Assembly: GCA_017550145.1 (NCBI GenBank)
Contig: JAFZQG010000023.1
Span: 57,881 to 121,880 of the forward strand
Reading direction: 5' to 3'
Source: Erysipelotrichaceae bacterium
GTDB taxonomy: Bacteria; Bacillota_I; Bacilli_A; Erysipelotrichales; Erysipelotrichaceae
Length of the DNA: 64,000 nt
Shown here: positions 63,148 to 64,000 of the stretch, piece by piece
How the letters are laid out: every line of letters begins with the position of its first letter
How positions within the stretch are numbered: the stretch's first letter is position 1
Program-made: the position numbers and the translations under genes
The notes under the pieces: model-generated
Told to the model about the DNA's origin: nothing
The model's input: only the letters and a program-made list of their open reading frames with translations
The model's database searches: none

Positions 63148-63556
63148 TATTAGGGCAAACTACAATGATCTGGAAAATGGAATCAGTGAAACAACAGAAT
63201 ACCTGGAACTGTTTCTAAGAAATCTTCAATTAAACGAGAACCATCCTCTTCATAACCGGACATTGCATATCAGTAATATCTTTAAAGAAAATGAAAAACC
63301 GGACATTGGAGATAAAAAACCGGACATTGAAACAATAAAAGCGGACATTCAAAAAGAATTCAAACCAAAAACCGCACATTATATTCTTGATCTTCTTGAA
63401 GTATTCCCAAACCCAACAGTATTTGGTCGTTCAGATATGATGAAAGTTATCAATATCAAATCTTCCAGAACATCTGAACTGTTAAAAGAAATGACAGATA
63501 AGAGAATAATCGAACCTGTATCAGGACAGGGGAAAGGCAAATACCGATTCAGATGA
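63148..63556 (+). pseudogene. C-terminal fragment of a Fic-family protein
   Basis: Reading the frame upstream of the TTG at 63263 gives ANYNDLENGISETTEYLELF followed by LRNLQLNENHPLHNRTLHI, a hallmark of the C-terminal part of one class of Fic proteins. It continues into repeated KPDI units and a winged-helix end (SRTSELLKEMTDKRIIEP). The catalytic HPFxxGN region and all earlier sequence are missing; the match begins about 45 bases after the PASTA terminator. There is no start codon with a ribosome binding site. I read it as a remnant left by recombination; the 97-residue frame from 63263 could still be expressed as a DNA-binding piece. Confidence 0.7.
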
Positions 63557-64000
63557 ACACCTTCGGTTATTGCCGTATAAGTACACCTCATCAAAACATC
63601 GAAAGGCAGATTCGGAATATCGAATCTGCTTTTCCTGATGCGATCATAATAAAGGAAGTCTATTCCGGAACATCTCAGGATTGCCTTGAATGGAATAAAC
63701 TGCTTAAGGTATTGAAGCCAAAAGATTCGGTTGTATTTGATTCTGTATCCAGAATGAGCAGGGATGCAGATGAAGGATTCAGCGAATACCAGGATCTATA
63801 TAACAAAGGAATAAACCTTGTTTTTATTAAAGAGCCACATATTAATACTGATACATACAAAACAGCCCTGACAAAACAAATTGATCTTACCGGTGATAAA
63901 GTCGATTATATTCTTGAAGGTGTAAACCGTTACCTGATGGAACTTGCGAAAGGACAGATCCGTTTAGCTTTTGAACAGTCGGAAAAAGAAGTTCAGGATC
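63553..64000 (+). CDS. Serine recombinase / resolvase, cut by the window end
   Basis: An open frame starting with ATG that overlaps the Fic remnant stop (ATGA) and runs past base 64000; 149 residues are visible. It begins MNTFGYCRIST with the catalytic Ser near residue 10, then QNIERQIRNI, YSGTS and the SRMSRD helix, which identify the resolvase/invertase catalytic domain. A helical region follows and the DNA-binding part is not yet reached. It suggests a mobile-element or phase-variation module at this edge. Confidence 0.85.
   Translation, partial: MNTFGYCRISTPHQNIERQIRNIESAFPDAIIIKEVYSGTSQDCLEWNKLLKVLKPKDSVVFDSVSRMSRDADEGFSEYQDLYNKGINLVFIKEPHINTDTYKTALTKQIDLTGDKVDYILEGVNRYLMELAKGQIRLAFEQSEKEVQD

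Overview
The window looks like chromosome of a low-GC Gram-positive bacterium (Bacillota), most plausibly a gut or oral Erysipelotrichia or Clostridia relative. Evidence: A+T-rich sequence, AAGGAG-type ribosome binding sites, many lipoproteins with a lipobox, InlB-type and PASTA repeats, a Sfp-type PPTase, and a GH5/BcsA-type cellulose synthase. The species cannot be named from sequence alone.

Layout. 0-8 kb: a giant InlB/MBG-repeat surface protein and a DUF975 membrane protein. 8.2-16 kb: a PPTase, a one-module NRPS-like protein (A-T-C) and a MacB/FtsX-type ABC transporter. 16-18.2 kb: a membrane GDPD. 18.2-20.9 kb (minus strand): a two-component system made of a LytS-type kinase and a receiver-SARP regulator, coupled to an RpiB-like protein. 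21-28.3 kb: a GH3-family ligase, a double-glycine-leader peptide, a HAD phosphatase, a calcineurin-like phosphoesterase, a GNAT and a DUF218 protein. 28.3-32 kb: a GH5-cellulose synthase fusion. 32-38 kb: PreA-like and CodA-like pyrimidine enzymes flanking three membrane proteins. 38-45.7 kb: a phosphoesterase, small membrane proteins, an amino-acid ABC system with unusual architecture, a propeller lipoprotein and a membrane-anchored family II pyrophosphatase. 45.7-50.5 kb: RhuM-Fic, VOC proteins, a second GG-leader peptide, lipoproteins and a VanY. 50.5-59.3 kb: a YwaF paralogue, c-di-GMP enzymes, a glutaredoxin, an adenosine deaminase and a hydrolase. 59.7-64 kb: a hypothetical protein, tRNA-Asp, a PrsW-like protein, a PASTA lipoprotein, and a Fic gene remnant followed by a serine recombinase that runs off the edge.

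The most striking signal is a promoter family repeated eight times. Each has two heptamers close to TTGGACA exactly 11 bp apart (usually with TTTG between), followed by exactly 8 bp and a TATAAT-like -10 box. This is the architecture described for SARP-activated promoters in actinomycetes, and the window encodes a two-component regulator whose output domain looks like a SARP DNA-binding domain. One copy lies in the intergenic region between the kinase operon and the GH3 gene. The boxes precede the NRPS-like gene, GH3, the GG-leader peptide/phosphatase operon, two membrane proteins, the propeller lipoprotein plus pyrophosphatase, a VOC protein plus lipoprotein, the PrsW-like protein and the PASTA lipoprotein. 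I read this as a SARP-type two-component regulon, in a non-actinomycete, that controls cell-surface functions and a small amide- or peptide-forming pathway. The promoter geometry is read directly; the link to this particular regulator is inference.
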